DNA of 64,000 nucleotides from Chrysoporthe austroafricana (GCA_001051155.2 JYIP02000001.1:1054001-1118000), one strand, 5' to 3'; counted from the stretch's first letter, positions 1 through 11,563 are shown. Notes: generated by a model not told the origin, from the sequence alone. Translations and numbers: made by a program.

Positions 1-137
1 TGTCGCCAAATACCAGCTGTCAAAATACCTCAAGAGTCTTCTTTATCTCATAAATCTCTTCATTCAAAGGTCTGAAAGATGAACGAGTCGATTCTATTGG
101 TTAAGACGTATCGCCGGATTGTCGCTCCGTATTTCTC

Positions 138-1334
138 TCACCGCCGAAGCCGCCACCACTCGGGAAAATTTTTCTCCCTCCTGAACGCTTCAAACTTTGC
201 TTCCAGAGACTTAAGCCAGTCTCCTCTCCAGCTCTCCTCTATATCCTCTGTGTGCTGAACGGGACCACCAAGCAGCCACCGAAAAGTACCCTCAGCTCTT
301 GCTCCTTCAGCAGAGTCGAACAACCCCATAGCTATATCTACAACGACGTGTGCCTTATCGGCAGCATAGAAGACGCAAGCTGAACAGTTGGAGCAGAAAT
401 ATCTCTTGACACCCTCTGAGCTACAGTAGGCTGTCAGAGTGCCCAACCTCGGATCGCGATTCTTCTCGTCCGTTGACACAGCTGCGTAAAGATCTTTCGA
501 TGTAGTAGGAAAGCCAGCCGCGTTCTCAAACTCCGTGTCTGAAGTCGGAAAACCAATGTGCTTCAAGAATGCGAAAGTTCAGTTCGGGAAGTCGACGCCG
601 AAAGACGTCCTGCAAGAGTTGCATGCGTCTGTTCCAGTCACAGGCTTTCTGCTGATCGGATCGACGAATCGTGGTAATTATTGTTCTTCCATCGCAGCAA
701 ACTCCTGGTGTGCCTGCCTGCATCGGAAGACCAGATCGACACCTTTACAATGGCACCGAATTGGGATTCCCTTAGCATCGATCTTCCATTGTGCCGTACC
801 AGGATACTTCCCCGGCCAGTCGTGTGCGACCTCCTCGCTGACGAGCCGCCGTTCAGACCAGCGCTGTACCGACTGTCCATCACCATTTGGTCTACACATC
901 CACGTACTCACACCACCGTCGATCGTATCTCCCACAAATATGTGCACTTTGATCTTCACAAGTCCTTGCGGGGCATCGTTCAGCAGGGCGCCCGTGAACA
1001 CTCCGTATCCGCTCTCTTGCTCTCCGCCCACAGCGCTGTCATAGTTGTGTGCTATCTCCCAGAACATAGTGCTTGAGCAGGTGCCGCAAAAGAGGACCTG
1101 AAGCTGCTCAGAGAATTCATACTTCTTCAATGTTGATGTTTGGATAGTTTTGTAGTCACCTGGCCAGGGCGTGCCGGTTGAGTACATAGCTCCTGTGACA
1201 CGGCGACATGAGGTGCAGTGGCATGCCGTCGCTTTGAGAGGGAGGATGGAGCTAGGAACGACGGCAGTGAATGTGTGAGCTTTGCATAGGCATTGCGCTG
1301 TCAGATGAACATCGTTGTGATTCTCAGAGACCAT
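138..1334 (-). pseudogene. Two-domain GFA/CENP-V (DUF636-like) protein gene with two in-frame stops
   Basis: One reading frame runs from ATG (1332-1334) to TGA (138-140). It is interrupted by TAA at 678-680 and TGA at 579-581. The first half carries a GFA-type zinc fold (QCLCKAH, CHCTSCRR, LFCGTCSSTMFWE). The second half starts a repeat of the fold (RCHCKGVD), continues across the stops with DACNSCRTSFG, and ends with RYFCSNCSACVFY. Cysteine motifs flank both stops in the same frame, so an intron removing the stops would also remove the second domain, and no good donor exists there. The family is zinc-binding and is named after glutathione-dependent formaldehyde-activating enzyme; the substrate of fungal two-domain members is not known to me. 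The TGA falls where family members usually have a Trp before an aromatic-rich stretch. I infer a recently inactivated gene; a base-call error is the alternative. Confidence 0.75.
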
Positions 1335-1704
1335 TATGATAATTTTAAAAGAAATTTCTGTACTCAAAGAAAATCATTAGGCGGTCAGCCCTTGCTTTGT
1401 GTTGCACATGGATGGATGTCAAGTCTATGGGAGGTTGCTTGTCGTGTGGAGAAATATAAAGGTTAAAGCTGATGCACGCATCAGCGATTCGCTTTTGCAC
1501 GTTTTTTCGCCACATGTCGCCGCATGCCCTTTAAATGATGAAAGTGCGGAGACGTGCTAAAACGGGTATGCATCGGGCGTTAGCTTTCAGAACGGTTGCC
1601 CGCTCGGAGTTTTCGATTATCTGGTGGTTCAATGATGAAACCCTCTCTTCTGTTCTCGTCCCTCAAGCCACGGCCGTCTCACTATGTTGTCGATGCTGTA
1701 GCTT
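1335..1704. other. Intergenic, promoter side of the GFA-like gene
   Basis: This stretch lies between the start of the broken GFA-like gene and the 3' end of the GNAT gene. I see no coding pattern. A short plus-strand ORF at 1535-1804 overlaps the end of the GNAT gene and has no recognisable features. Confidence 0.5.
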
Positions 1705-2340
1705 TCATGCGATGGTCTTCCGTAGATACGCAGCGACGAACATGCGGTCCTCCAAGCCAGGCATAGCATATGAATACCGAGGCTCATCTTTCCACTTGAC
1801 GTAACCCATCCTCACATACCAATCTTCATTGCTCGACCCTCTCGGCGGCGGCGGGATACCATTGCCCCGCTCATACTCCGCCCGGCATTCATCATCTTCG
1901 TAGTATCTCCGACTCAGCGTCGTCACCGCAATAGTCCTGCAGTTCTTCGACCCGTACGGCTCCTCCCTCGCGTACCGCTCCAATGTTTCCATCACAGCCC
2001 GCCCCAATTTCATGTTTCGATGTTCAGGCAATATGAAGAGCCTCGTGATGGTGAGCACGGACTTATCGTGTGGGTTGGCGAGCTCCAGGTCTCTAGGCTC
2101 GGAGTCGCAGTCGAGCGAAACGTGGCCGATGCGCAGATCCGGCTGAGATGCTGGCTTGATCCAGAACATGTTCCTGGTCCCGGCATCCATTGCTTTGCGC
2201 CACGCGTCAATCAAATCCGGTGTTTTCGCCCACCCGCATATTATGCGCTGGCGGAGGAGTTCGGAGCATTGCGCCTCGTCGCGGAAGTTGATGGGCTCGA
2301 GGATGCACTTTGGCTGTGCGGCTGGGTCAGAGGATGCCAT
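1705..2340 (-). CDS. GNAT-family N-acetyltransferase
   Basis: Single-exon gene of 211 residues, ATG at 2338-2340. The frame is open further upstream but the next start-like codon is not ATG. A GNAT fold is supported by an N-terminal segment of the type 'EPINFRDEAQCSELLRQRI', the strand RIGHVSLDC, and motif A, TITRLFILPEHRNMKLG, followed by the helix RAVMETLERYA. The acetyl-CoA-binding loop (R/Q-x-x-G-x-G/A) is represented by HRNMKLGRA. Near the C-terminus, WYVRMGYVKW is the usual 'YEKxGF' element. Fungal relatives acetylate small amines or peptides; the substrate cannot be read from the sequence. It is convergent with nothing close by and probably monocistronic. Confidence 0.85.
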   Translation of the reverse strand: MASSDPAAQPKCILEPINFRDEAQCSELLRQRIICGWAKTPDLIDAWRKAMDAGTRNMFWIKPASQPDLRIGHVSLDCDSEPRDLELANPHDKSVLTITRLFILPEHRNMKLGRAVMETLERYAREEPYGSKNCRTIAVTTLSRRYYEDDECRAEYERGNGIPPPPRGSSNEDWYVRMGYVKWKDEPRYSYAMPGLEDRMFVAAYLRKTIA

Positions 2341-4461
2341 GGTGGAGATGTAAGTAGGTGAATACCGAGATACTAAATCAGGTACACTTCGCAACCTGGG
2401 CCACGGCAAATTGGCCGCTTCGATTTTTAAACCCGTCGAGACTGAGTCATAATTTGTGAGATAAAAACGAGGCTAATCGGTCAGAAGGACCCACTTTGCC
2501 TTCCACAGGGCGTTGATGACATTGCTAGCTGTTACGTTTGGACATAGAATTCCGAGCCGATGGCTTACTACCATGAATTGTATCATTTTGGGGGGTGACG
2601 GACATGAGACTCAAAAGATAAGGACGCGCAACATCATTACATTTTTGCGTCAAGCCAACACCTCGGTGTCTTTGAGCTGGATAAATAGGTATATGAAACC
2701 GCATAAGAGTATCCTTCGGGTTGTGGCAGGGGCTGTGTTGATGATTCCTAAAACAGCAGAGTCAGATGCAGGTTAGGTCACGCTCCCAGCATCATTCGAT
2801 GCATGCCCACCTTCTTTTGACATTAAATATGTATCCACATTCTGTTCCATACGAGGCTTGAACGCTATACCTTCAGTGATGATTCCATCAGCGAATCTAA
2901 ATCTTTCAGGTGAAGCTGAGCCCGGAGAATTTCTTTGGGGGGAGGGGGCAAGCTAAGGAGCTGATAAGTTCGAGTCCACTCGCCGGCCTGGTCAGCGACC
3001 TTCTCACTCGCCGTGGAGAGAAGACTGATTACTATCTAGCTTTGTATTCTTATCTTACTCTTACTAAGGTCTTCTGTGGCTTTAGCTAGGTGTGCAAAGA
3101 GGATGGTAATAAATACAGCTGATAAATTGTGGACATATTGTGCCACCTCATGGGCTGTATGAGAGCTAGAACACTGAAAAACAACCCCCCTGTCTCTTGC
3201 TATTCTCTCATTATAGCATCGTAACAGGTGCACCTAGTCTCTCCGATGCGTTATTAGTTAGCTCATTCAAACTGACATGTTACAGTGAATCGAATGCAAT
3301 GATAGTGCGAATGTCATCCCATGGTGCGAGTGTGCAATAGTGTAAGTAGTCGATAATCCATAAAGCTCTTATGTAAAGCATATGAGGCATTGAAAAGTGT
3401 CGTACCCAAAAGAGCGACCACCCCTAGCCGACTGGGAATGACCTGTGGCCTATATAAGACTACTATATTAGAGGTCAGCCTCGTATAATGGAGTCCTGGA
3501 ATGGGCAACGAATCTAACAAATGCATTCTTCGACCTTCTACAAACTGTAAACAACTATATTTGCCGTTGTGCCATCTATGTCAACCGACTGGGGCCAGAT
3601 ATATTCAACGTCTTAAGCGGGAGCAATCTTGTGAGAAGCTCATGCAATAGAGAGCGGTTGCTCCTTTTCATAATCAAGATAACGACACTGGATTAGTAAT
3701 ATTTGAACTGTGTCAGTCCGCCAACAAAATCGATATGGCCAGCACGTGTTTGGTAGAAGTCCGGAAAGTACCTGTGACAAGGGTTTGTGTGTGTGAAGAG
3801 CTTGGTGCTTCAGTTCAACGATAATTGCTAAGGGAGTCAGTCTAAGGAGTGCTTAAGGAACGCGGTCTTTTCCTGAATCCCGCCGCCCGGTCCGTCCTTC
3901 TTATAGCCCGTCCGGACGATGTGGGTGCCTTAGGCTCCCATTGCTCAGCCTCTCTCCTACTGCAGTTGGTTCCCTCCAGACACGTCAGGAGCGGAGGGGG
4001 TCTCCACCACGGCGCGGTACTTATTTCCAGGGTTGGGTCACTCTATGGTGTCCCTGTAACAGCACCGCAGGACCTAATAGTACCATCGAAGGCACTCTAG
4101 AGTGGCCACCACGTGGTTTGCGGGATTCTCAATGGAACATACCTCACACTACGCCCGAAAAACATAGCCTAGTAAATTTAAAAAGTGGTGCTCCGAGCTC
4201 CTGATCTTGTTTCCGTTGACGTGACAAACAACTTCGGGTGCATCAGGCTTACAAATGCTGTGGGTGCGGAGTACGTCCGTAATGTGCGTATTAACGGGCA
4301 TGATAGGTTGGTTGCATACAATAAATCTCCAAGGACCTGGTATCCCCTCAGGCGCAAGCAACCTTCATCATCTCAGCAGACAGCATCGTCTTCACAAAGA
4401 CGATCAGAATACACACTCAGCAACCTCAGGTATTTTCATAGGTGTAGATCTACGGCACATC
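2341..4461. other. 2.1 kb intergenic region, no supported gene
   Basis: Only short unrelated ORFs occur here (for example 3849-4204 in two plus frames). They have no domain, no codon pattern like the neighbours and no splice continuity. The last few hundred bases must include the promoter of the oxidoreductase starting at 4462. I saw no terminal repeats or transposase relic. Confidence 0.5.
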
Positions 4462-5678
4462 ATGAAATCGAAGCTGCTGTCAAGTGGCTGCCGGGTACTT
4501 GACCCCGCGCAGGAGGGGTTGTCATCTCTGCGCTACGAGCCGACTGCTACGAGCAAAGCGGACGATCTCGGCCCGGAAGAAGTCCTCGTCGAGATGCATG
4601 CAGCGTCTCTAAACTATCGCGACATCGCCATTACCAGGGTAAAGCCCTCGTCACACCCAAAAACTGCTGTTTGATATTGAATGAGGCTTATAATTTTTGC
4701 AGGGTAAAGTCTCTGGTGCGATCCCTCTCACAGCCGCGCCAAACGTCATCCCCGGCTGTGATGGCGCAGGCATCGTCATTGCTGTTGGCTCCGCGGTGAG
4801 GACGGACTCGCCTTGGCTGAGACCTGGCGAGAAGGTCGTGACGCATATGATACCTAAAATGGAGAGTAATCACATGCCCTCCCTTGAAGGAGTCTGCCAC
4901 GGTCTTGGCCAGGAACTGAACGGCACATTGTGTCGCCGAGGCATCTTCCACCAAGCCTGTCTTGTTCCCATGCCTAAACATATGAGATTTGAGGAAGCAG
5001 CTACTCTGACATGTTCCGGATTGACAGCATGGAACGCGTTGTTCGGGATGCCGGGAAGAGAGGTACATCAGGGCGACTGGGTACTAGTTCAGGGGACCGG
5101 GGGCGTCAGTGTTGCTGCTTTGCAGGTGAGGAACACCGAGTATGAGGATCTGGTCTTGATCAGACAGAGGCTAACAACTACAATAGATCGCGGTCGCGGC
5201 AGGCGCAAACGTCATCGCCATCACAAGTACTGATGCCAGAGCAGATAGACTGCGTGCTCTGGGTGCCCAAAACGTCATCAATTACAAGACGCAAGCGAAT
5301 TGGGGCGAAGTGGCTAAATCTTTGACGCCGGACCAGCGTGGCGTGGACCATGTCATCGACGTGGTAGGCCTGAAAACTTTATCTGAGGACTTGAAAGCCA
5401 TTCGATTTCACGGCTTGGTCACTATCGCCGGAATGGTAGGGGGTTCAGACAATGACAAAGATCCCGGCATCATGAGCGCGCTGTGGAAGCATTCCACGTA
5501 TCGGGGCATCATTCTTGGTTCGCGCCAGATGTTCCTTGACATGAATTCCTTCATGGAGGCTAAGAAAATAAGGCCTGCAGTTGATGACATGGCATTCAGC
5601 CTGGAGGAAGCCAAGGCTGCGTTTGAGAGGCTTGAACGGTGGGGGCATTTTTCAAAGGTGGTAATCAAGATAGAGTAG
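4462..5678 (+). CDS. MDR-superfamily NAD(P)-dependent oxidoreductase (alcohol dehydrogenase/quinone reductase-like)
   Basis: Three exons, 4462-4638, 4703-5125 and 5187-5678, give 363 residues; both introns are phase 0. The N-terminal GroES-like half has EVLVEMHAASLNYRDIAI and VIPGCDGAGIVIAVG. The Rossmann half has QGTGGVSVAAL joined across intron 2 to QIAVAAGANVIAITST, then LGAQNVINYK and GVDHVIDVVG. The first residues (the MKSKLLSSG region) resemble fungal MDR proteins that start directly with the substrate domain. The classical zinc-binding GHE motif is not present at its usual place, so this is likely a zinc-independent or MDR7-like member that oxidises alcohols or reduces activated alkenes with NAD(P)H. 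No operon-like neighbour suggests a pathway. Confidence 0.88.
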
Positions 5679-6876
5679 CCAGACCTCAAGTCCAATGTCT
5701 ACACGAGCATAGCTTTCGCACAATTATTTCTTTCGCCAATAAAAAAAGCGGTCTCTCCCTTTGGTAAGTGAATAGAACAAGGCGTAAGAGAACTGAAGTT
5801 CCCGAGTGGAATTCGTCCTCGAAAGTCCGAGGTTCCAGCATGGACATACAAAAATAGAAGGTCTGGACAGCACTAATACTCAGAAGGATGGTATTAGTCG
5901 CTTTTGCATTTGAGTGCTTTCCAGGTTGCTTGCATCATGTTTCAAGACGATCAATCGAAACATTCATCGTACTCGGGAGGTTGAAGAAACCTGCCGTAGG
6001 CTCGTCACTGGATCGTGGTAGAAAGTTCAAGAAGCTCTGGCCAATAGACTTACACGGAGTTTCAGCTCACAGTGCTAGCCTAAACAAAGTTCGCACCGTT
6101 TTAGACGCATAACTGCCCGGAGCTCACGTCGAAGCGAATAAATGTCTAGAAACATGATTCAGGTAGATATTTGCAATCGCTATTCGATCTCGAGTCTCGT
6201 AGTAATCGGCTGATGACTTGGGTGTCCCCATTTCCCTCGTCCGGATATACTGTGCGAGCAGCCTCATGCCGCGCAGCTAGACCTATGACCCCCGCTTGTA
6301 GTGGGCGGCTTGCCCGCGGTTGTTGCGTCTGGAATAAGGCATGTTATGAAAGTTGGCCTTCCACTGGGCATACTTTACTGTGATCCTGCCATATTCGTGA
6401 CGATTACGAGTCTGTTTCTTTGTATAAATCGTGTTCGTGGTGGTGCCGGTCTTGACTGTTGTCTTGCGAACATGAAAAGAAAGACTTTGGTTGAATCTAT
6501 CGGGACAGTAAAGTGTCTCAGTTCACACCTGACATCCCAATCTCAAAATACCACTGTAGATGATCTAGAGGACCAGATTACGTAGAATGGCTACGAGATT
6601 GACCCTGAAATACAGAGAAGTTCCCACAGCGGGATTCTGCACCGGAAGCTGCTATCCTGAGAATGATAAATTCATTCAGACCAAGAAGCAAGTGTTAAAC
6701 GCAGAGAACCCGGTCACCACGAGGTAAGGTATCTGCAGACAAGCTGTTCAAGGAAGCGCAACGCCATCTAATGTGTATCTGTGAGCCTCTAGAAAATGTA
6801 ATCTAGGTACCCAACCAAATAGTCGGAGCAAACAGCCTCGTCTAGATGCAACAAAGTCAAGAATCTCAGCCTATTA
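5679..6876. other. Intergenic between convergent genes
   Basis: The oxidoreductase (+) and the phosphatase (-) converge here. Small plus-strand ORFs (5888-6112, 6171-6383, 6301-6585) show no motif or splice continuity. I see nothing else that can be supported. Confidence 0.5.
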
Positions 6877-7678
6877 TCAGTTCGGCTTGACGTTTGATGG
6901 CAGCTCCACCTCTGCTCCAGGAGGCAGGTCCTCGTCAGGCAACCCGGTGCCAAGTTCCACGATCTCGTCATAACTGCGACCCATACCTCCAGTGCCTTTG
7001 GTCACATCCCACTGCTTGAGCTTCAGAAGCCCCTTCTCAGCGTCCCTCTTCTCCTCGAAGTCGTAGATCCGGTAGTCTGCATTGAAGTAGTAGTCGCCCG
7101 TGACAGCCTGCCTCATGAACCCCGAATGCGAAACAACCAGGATCACCTTCTCCGGCCGGTGATACAGCTCCTCCAAGTCAGACTGAGCTCGCGCAAGCAG
7201 ATTCTCCTTTTTGAACCGGTATTTCACACCTGCAGGAGAGATCTTGTCCGGGTAGACGGGGTCGACGTGGCTGAAGTCGATCTGGGGAAATTCCTTGGCC
7301 ACGACAGGGATGGGGGAGCCGATGTCGCAGGGTTTGGACGAATTCTCCTGCCAACCCGCATGCGCCTGAATGGGCACCCCCTTCTCAATGAGCCAGCCGA
7401 GAGAGAGCATCGCCGTCTCGCAGGTGCGGCGCATGGCACTGCAGATGATCAGGCCGACGTTGGACCCGAGGTCCTCGGGCAGTTTCTCCTGGAGGGCCTG
7501 GCTCAGCTCGGCGCATTGGGCGCGACCCAGTTCTGAGAGTGGTGGATCTTCGATTGAGTAGTCTTCCACAGTGGTTAGCGTAACATTCGGCGCCAGGTGT
7601 CCAGATACGAGAGGACTCACCTTGGCTCACATTGTGCAAAGCCTGAGCATGGCGTATTAGTACCAATGTTGGAGGCAT
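6877..7678 (-). CDS. Histidine phosphatase (phosphoglycerate-mutase-like)
   Basis: Two exons, 7678-7621 and 7562-6877, with a 58-nt intron, give 247 residues. The phospho-accepting motif is near the N-terminus as LVLIRHAQALHN (RHG variant RHA), followed after the intron by DPPLSELGRAQ. The conserved arginine region reads ICSAMRRTCETA. The second catalytic His is in VILVVSHSGFMRQ. The order and spacing match the PMU1/fungal 'phosphoglycerate mutase family' proteins of about 250-300 residues, which are phosphatases of uncertain physiological substrate rather than glycolytic mutases. The gene is divergent from the CTNNBL1-like gene, with 369 bp between start codons. Confidence 0.9.
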
Positions 7679-8047
7679 TTTTGGTGTCGACGCAGAACTC
7701 CTGTGTGGAAGACAAGAAAGGATTGAGACATCAAGTGAGGCACAACACCTGCAGAGTAAGTATCTGTAGAGGAGGCTTCGGACGACCAGGAGGACGTGAG
7801 TGGGCCGGAATTACCTCGTCGATTGAAATGCGCCAGTGATAAAACCCACTGACTCGGCGACGACAGCATTCAGCACAGTATTACGGATACACCGCACTGT
7901 CCTCACTCTCAAAGCTGGGGCACGGCCTCGGCAGGCAAATGTTTGTAGCTCTTCGACGTTGAACACAAGCAACCGCAACCGCATTTTCGGAACAATTGCT
8001 CTCATCATCCCAAACCTCCCCCGTCACCCTCACTCCAGCTCTTCACC
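7679..8047. promoter_or_regulatory. Divergent promoter, phosphatase / CTNNBL1-like
   Basis: These 369 bp separate the two ATG codons of head-to-head genes, so both promoters and 5' leaders must lie here. The part before 8048 is pyrimidine-rich, as is common just upstream of fungal housekeeping starts. I see no convincing TATA element. Confidence 0.6.
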
Positions 8048-9964
8048 ATGACTAGTGTTGACGATTTGTTCAAGGTAGGTTGACTGGGCCCAAAGCCTTG
8101 CCTGCAAGACGCCCAGGCTGACCAAAACACCCCAGAAGTCCGGCTTGCCCAGCAAACGCAAGCTGGAACCACTGCGCGATCCAAGTGAGCCAACTCTCCC
8201 CCTCTTGGTTTCCTTGCTACCTTGCATAGATAATTGATACCCAGTCCTACAGATGAAGTATACAAATCCGCAAAAATCTCTAATGGCTCATCCCGTCACG
8301 CCCAAGTAGACGAGACCCCTGATGACGACCTCGAGCCCGGGCCTGCGCCACCCCCCGACGGGGAGGACGACGATGGCGACTACGGCCCATCAATGCCGCC
8401 CGAAGACGAAGACGAACCCGAAGACGAAGAGGGCCGCTTCTTCGGCGGCGGTGTGACCGCCCAGGAATCCCGCGCGCTGGACTACATCAACGCGACCGAC
8501 GGCGACGACACCTCTCTGCTCGCCGAGGAAAAGATCGACTTGGCGTGGCTGAAGAAGACGGCCCTCAAGTTTGAGCAGCGCATCAACAAGAACGCCACCC
8601 AGCGTGCAAAATATCAGTCGGACCCCGCCAAGTTCATCCAGAGCGAGGCGGACCTCGACGCCGACATCAAGGCGCTGAGCATCCTCGGCGAGCACCCCGA
8701 ACTGTATCCGCAGCTTGTCGAAATGGGCACGGTGGGGAGCCTAGTGGGCCTGCTCGCGCATGAGAATACGGACATTGCGATCGGGGCGATCGAGATCATT
8801 GGCGAGCTGACGGACGAGGATGTCGCTGCCGAGGAGGAGCAGTGGGACGCGCTCGTTGATGCTTTGCTTGAGGCTGATCTCGTGGGTCTGCTTGTAAGCA
8901 ATCTACAGCGTCTTAATGAGGACGGCGACGATGAGGCAGACCGGGAGGGTGTGTATAAGGCGCTCGGAGTCGTGGAGAACCTGTGCTCGAATGCCGCCAC
9001 CGCTGAAAAGATCGGGGCGGAAGAGGGGCTCATAAGATGGCTGCTACAGCGGATACAGAAGAAAGAGCGACCGATTGCGCAGAACAAGCAGTACGCGGCT
9101 GAAATACTCGCGATTTTAGTACAGAATTTGTCTGCGAACAGGAGGAAATTAGCGTCCATGGATGCAGTGGATGTCATGCTGCAGCTGGTCGCTTCGTACA
9201 GGAAGCTGGACCCGGAGAAAGGTGAGGAGGAGGAGTACATGGAAAACTTATTCGAGGCACTTACAAGCATTGTGGACGAACCCGAGGGAAAGACGAAATA
9301 CGTCGAGGCGGAAGGCATCGAGCTATGTTTAATTATGCTGAAGGAAGGCAAGCGCAGCAAACCCGCCGCTCTGCGATTGATCGACCACGCGGTGGGCGGT
9401 GCGTCTGCGGTGGAGGTATGCCAGAAGCTGGTGGACGCTGGCGGGCTGAAGACAATTTTCACCATGTTCATGAAGAAGCATTCGGACAATCAGACCACCG
9501 AGCACCTGGTTGGCATCTTTTCGTGGATGCTACGCCTCCTCCCCGCCAGCTCCGCGGAACGGATCCGGCTGCTGGCAAAGTTTGTGGAGAAGGACTATGA
9601 GAAGGCCGACAAGCTGATCAAGCTCCGGCGGGACTTTGCGGCGCGGCTGCGGCTGATTGACAAGCAGATGGACAAGGAGAAACAACAGTCTGCAGAGGAT
9701 GCTGACCTGGAAGACGAGCGTTTCCTGCGCCGGCTCGACGCAGGTCTGTTTACTCTGCAGACGATCGATGTCGTCCTGGCCTGGCTGATTGCTGAGGACG
9801 ACGGTGCACGGAAGAAGATCAAGGCTCTGTTGGCGGATCAAGATGAGACATTCGAAGTCATCAAGGCCTCGCTGCAAGAGCGGCTCGCTGCCATTGACGA
9901 CAAGGAGTCTCAGGATGGCAAGGACAGTGCGGAGATGTTGACGACATTGATGGAGTTTTTGTGA
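8048..9964 (+). CDS. CTNNBL1-like armadillo protein of the spliceosome-associated NTC/Prp19 group
   Basis: Three exons (8048-8074, 8136-8184, 8253-9964) give 595 residues. Exon 1 encodes MTSVDDLFK and exon 2 GLPSKRKLEPLRDP with a basic patch. A strongly acidic region follows (DGEDDDGDYGPSMPPEDEDE), then EEGRFFGGGVT, the typical entry to the CTNNBL1 fold. The rest is helical armadillo-type repeat with family blocks such as LGEHPELYPQLVEMG, NTDIAIGAIEIIGELTDED and VQNLSANRRKLASMD. Human CTNNBL1 binds CDC5L/PRP31 in the Prp19 complex; the same nuclear role is inferred here. Length is close to the usual 560-600 residues. A 291-codon antisense ORF at 8614-9489 is only a shadow. Confidence 0.95.
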
Positions 9965-10153
9965 TTCACGATACCACCATAGAATTGGACAATGCATCCA
10001 GATCTAGGTCATGGAACAAGACATCGCTCGCCTTAGCTCATACAGTGCGCCATGCCAGCGTCCGGGTTCTCGGCCCTTCACAGTGCAGCCCTAGGCTGCA
10101 AGTTGCCCCTAGCCTGCTTCTCTGCCGGTCGCCTTCAGCTTTCAGAAGCTCAA

Positions 10154-10865
10154 TCATGCCGATGGCGGAGGCACAGGCTTGACGTCGAACACGGCGCTCA
10201 GAAGGTCCTTAACAACCTTGTCCTGGTTCTTCTTGCCCGACTCCTTGATCTCCTTGATCTTCTCCTCGGCCTCCTTATTTGCTTCCTCCTCGGCCTTCTT
10301 GTTTCCTTGTGAGTGCTGGGCGGTTGATCCTCTCGTTAGTACTTATGAACAATCGGAACGAGCGAAAACCTGGTAGCAGTGGCGGGAGAAGGAGCGAGTG
10401 CGCCGGCTGTTCGTACCTCGGCCTCGAACTTCTTGTACTCTTCCTCCTTGTTCGACTTGTACTGCTCTATCTCCTTCTTGGCCTCGTCGCGGGCCTCCTT
10501 GACGCGCTTTGTCCGATCTAGTTCATGTCAGTGAGCCTCTTTCCGCTCTAGATCGTGAACCGTCGCAGGGGAGGTCGTGGCGGGTTGCGTACATTCTCGT
10601 GCTATTTTTGGACCTCATCGTCAGCTGCCTTCTGCCTTGCGTCAAGTGCTGGGAAGATAGGAAGCCATACCCTTCTGAACGATCTTAGAGGCGTCTTTCT
10701 CAGCCTATCCGTTTTGTGAGCGACTCGCCTCACTTTGGCATGTAGATTGGCCATCTTTACCTCCAACAGGGTCTGGATGCCCGCTGAGTTCTGCGCAGAC
10801 TGTCATCCCGTCATGTCAGCTCTCGCTCCGGCCAGGCCCTCGTTTTGGGGATGGCTGCGCACCAT
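10154..10865 (-). CDS. vma10: V-type proton ATPase subunit G
   Basis: Six exons give 115 residues: 10865-10863 (the ATG only), 10799-10761, 10704-10671, 10601-10593 (9 nt), 10517-10417 and 10315-10154. The spliced protein begins MSAQNSAGIQTLLEAEKDAS and continues through KIVQKAREYRTKRVKEARDE, KEIEQYKSNKEEEYKKFEAE and NKKAEEEANKEAEEKIKEIK to DKVVKDLLSAVFDVKP. This is the subunit G family along its whole length (about 114-118 residues). The protein is a coiled coil that forms the peripheral stalks of the vacuolar ATPase with subunit E. Introns are 63, 38 (see next), 69, 75 and 101 nt; intron 2 spans 10760-10705 (56 nt). No long ORF reveals this gene; it is visible only after splicing. Phases close exactly. 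It is divergent from PET117. Confidence 0.93.
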
Positions 10866-11232
10866 GGTGACGATTTTGCTGGAACTGGAGAAAGATCAAA
10901 CGAAGAGCGAGTGAGGGTCCGGTTGGCTCAGAATCTATCGCCTTCTCGTCGTGCTTGTTGTCGAAAGTCGAAATATGATAGGAGGATGGCGGCTATTACG
11001 ACAGTCACTGGATGGATGTTCAGCGGTGGGACAGCTCCAGCGGGAAGCTTACATAGTACTATTACCGGAGGCAAGGGTTGTGCCGGCCGCGGGTAGCAAT
11101 CTGGCAAGGGCTGCCTGCCGGTGTGACTATGACGGTGCTCTAGAAATCTTTCGAGTCGAATCATACAGCAGCTTCGTATCCGTCCTCAAAATCTCCCTGC
11201 GACACCCCCCTTCAAACCCTCAGATAGCCGCG
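10866..11232. promoter_or_regulatory. Divergent promoter, VMA10 / PET117
   Basis: The two ATG codons are 367 bp apart and the genes point away from each other. Both products serve proton or electron transport complexes, but co-regulation is only an inference from position. No TATA element stands out. Confidence 0.6.
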
Positions 11233-11563
11233 ATGGCCTCTCGCGGCTCGAAGATTGCCCTCGTCGGCACCTCTCTCTTCGCTGTGACCACCATTGTCTT
11301 CGTGCATTTCCAGCAGCAGGCTGAGAAAGCTGTACGCGCCCTTTCCCCCTCTCCTCCCCGTTTCCCATCATCCACACTCTTCTCGCTAAAGTCCATCTCC
11401 CCAGGCAATGCACCAAGGTGTCGTCCGAGACATGGAACAACAGCGCATCAAGCGCGAGCGCCAGCTTGACTTCGAGCTGCAGAAGCAGCTGGAGGCCGAG
11501 TACAAGCAGGAACAGAGCGTGCGGGTCTCCTCAGACGCAGTGGCGGAGGCTGTAAAGAGATAG
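11233..11563 (+). CDS. pet117: Cytochrome c oxidase assembly protein PET117
   Basis: Two exons, 11233-11331 and 11405-11563, with a 73-nt intron, give 85 residues. An N-terminal hydrophobic anchor (SKIALVGTSLFAVTTIVFVH) is followed by HFQQQAEKA, then across the intron AMHQGVVRDMEQQRIKRERQ and a charged helix ending EQSVRVSSDAVAEAVKR. This single-TM plus 'MHxGVxRDxEQQRxKxERQ' pattern is the PET117 signature. The family is a small inner-mitochondrial-membrane chaperone that works with PET191/COX15 in complex IV assembly and heme A synthesis. Length fits (70-110 residues in fungi). Confidence 0.9.

Noticed and set aside
3849..4204. Overlapping plus ORFs as a transposon relic
   Set aside because: No transposase, reverse transcriptase or terminal repeat could be recognised.
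4639..4702. Intron 1 of the oxidoreductase as coding sequence
   Set aside because: It contains an in-frame stop and has clear GTAAAG and TTTGCAG borders; removing it joins conserved MDR sequence.
8614..9489. 291-codon minus-strand ORF
   Set aside because: It is fully antisense to the CTNNBL1-like exon 3, is Ser-rich as expected from reverse reading of acidic helices, and has no domain.
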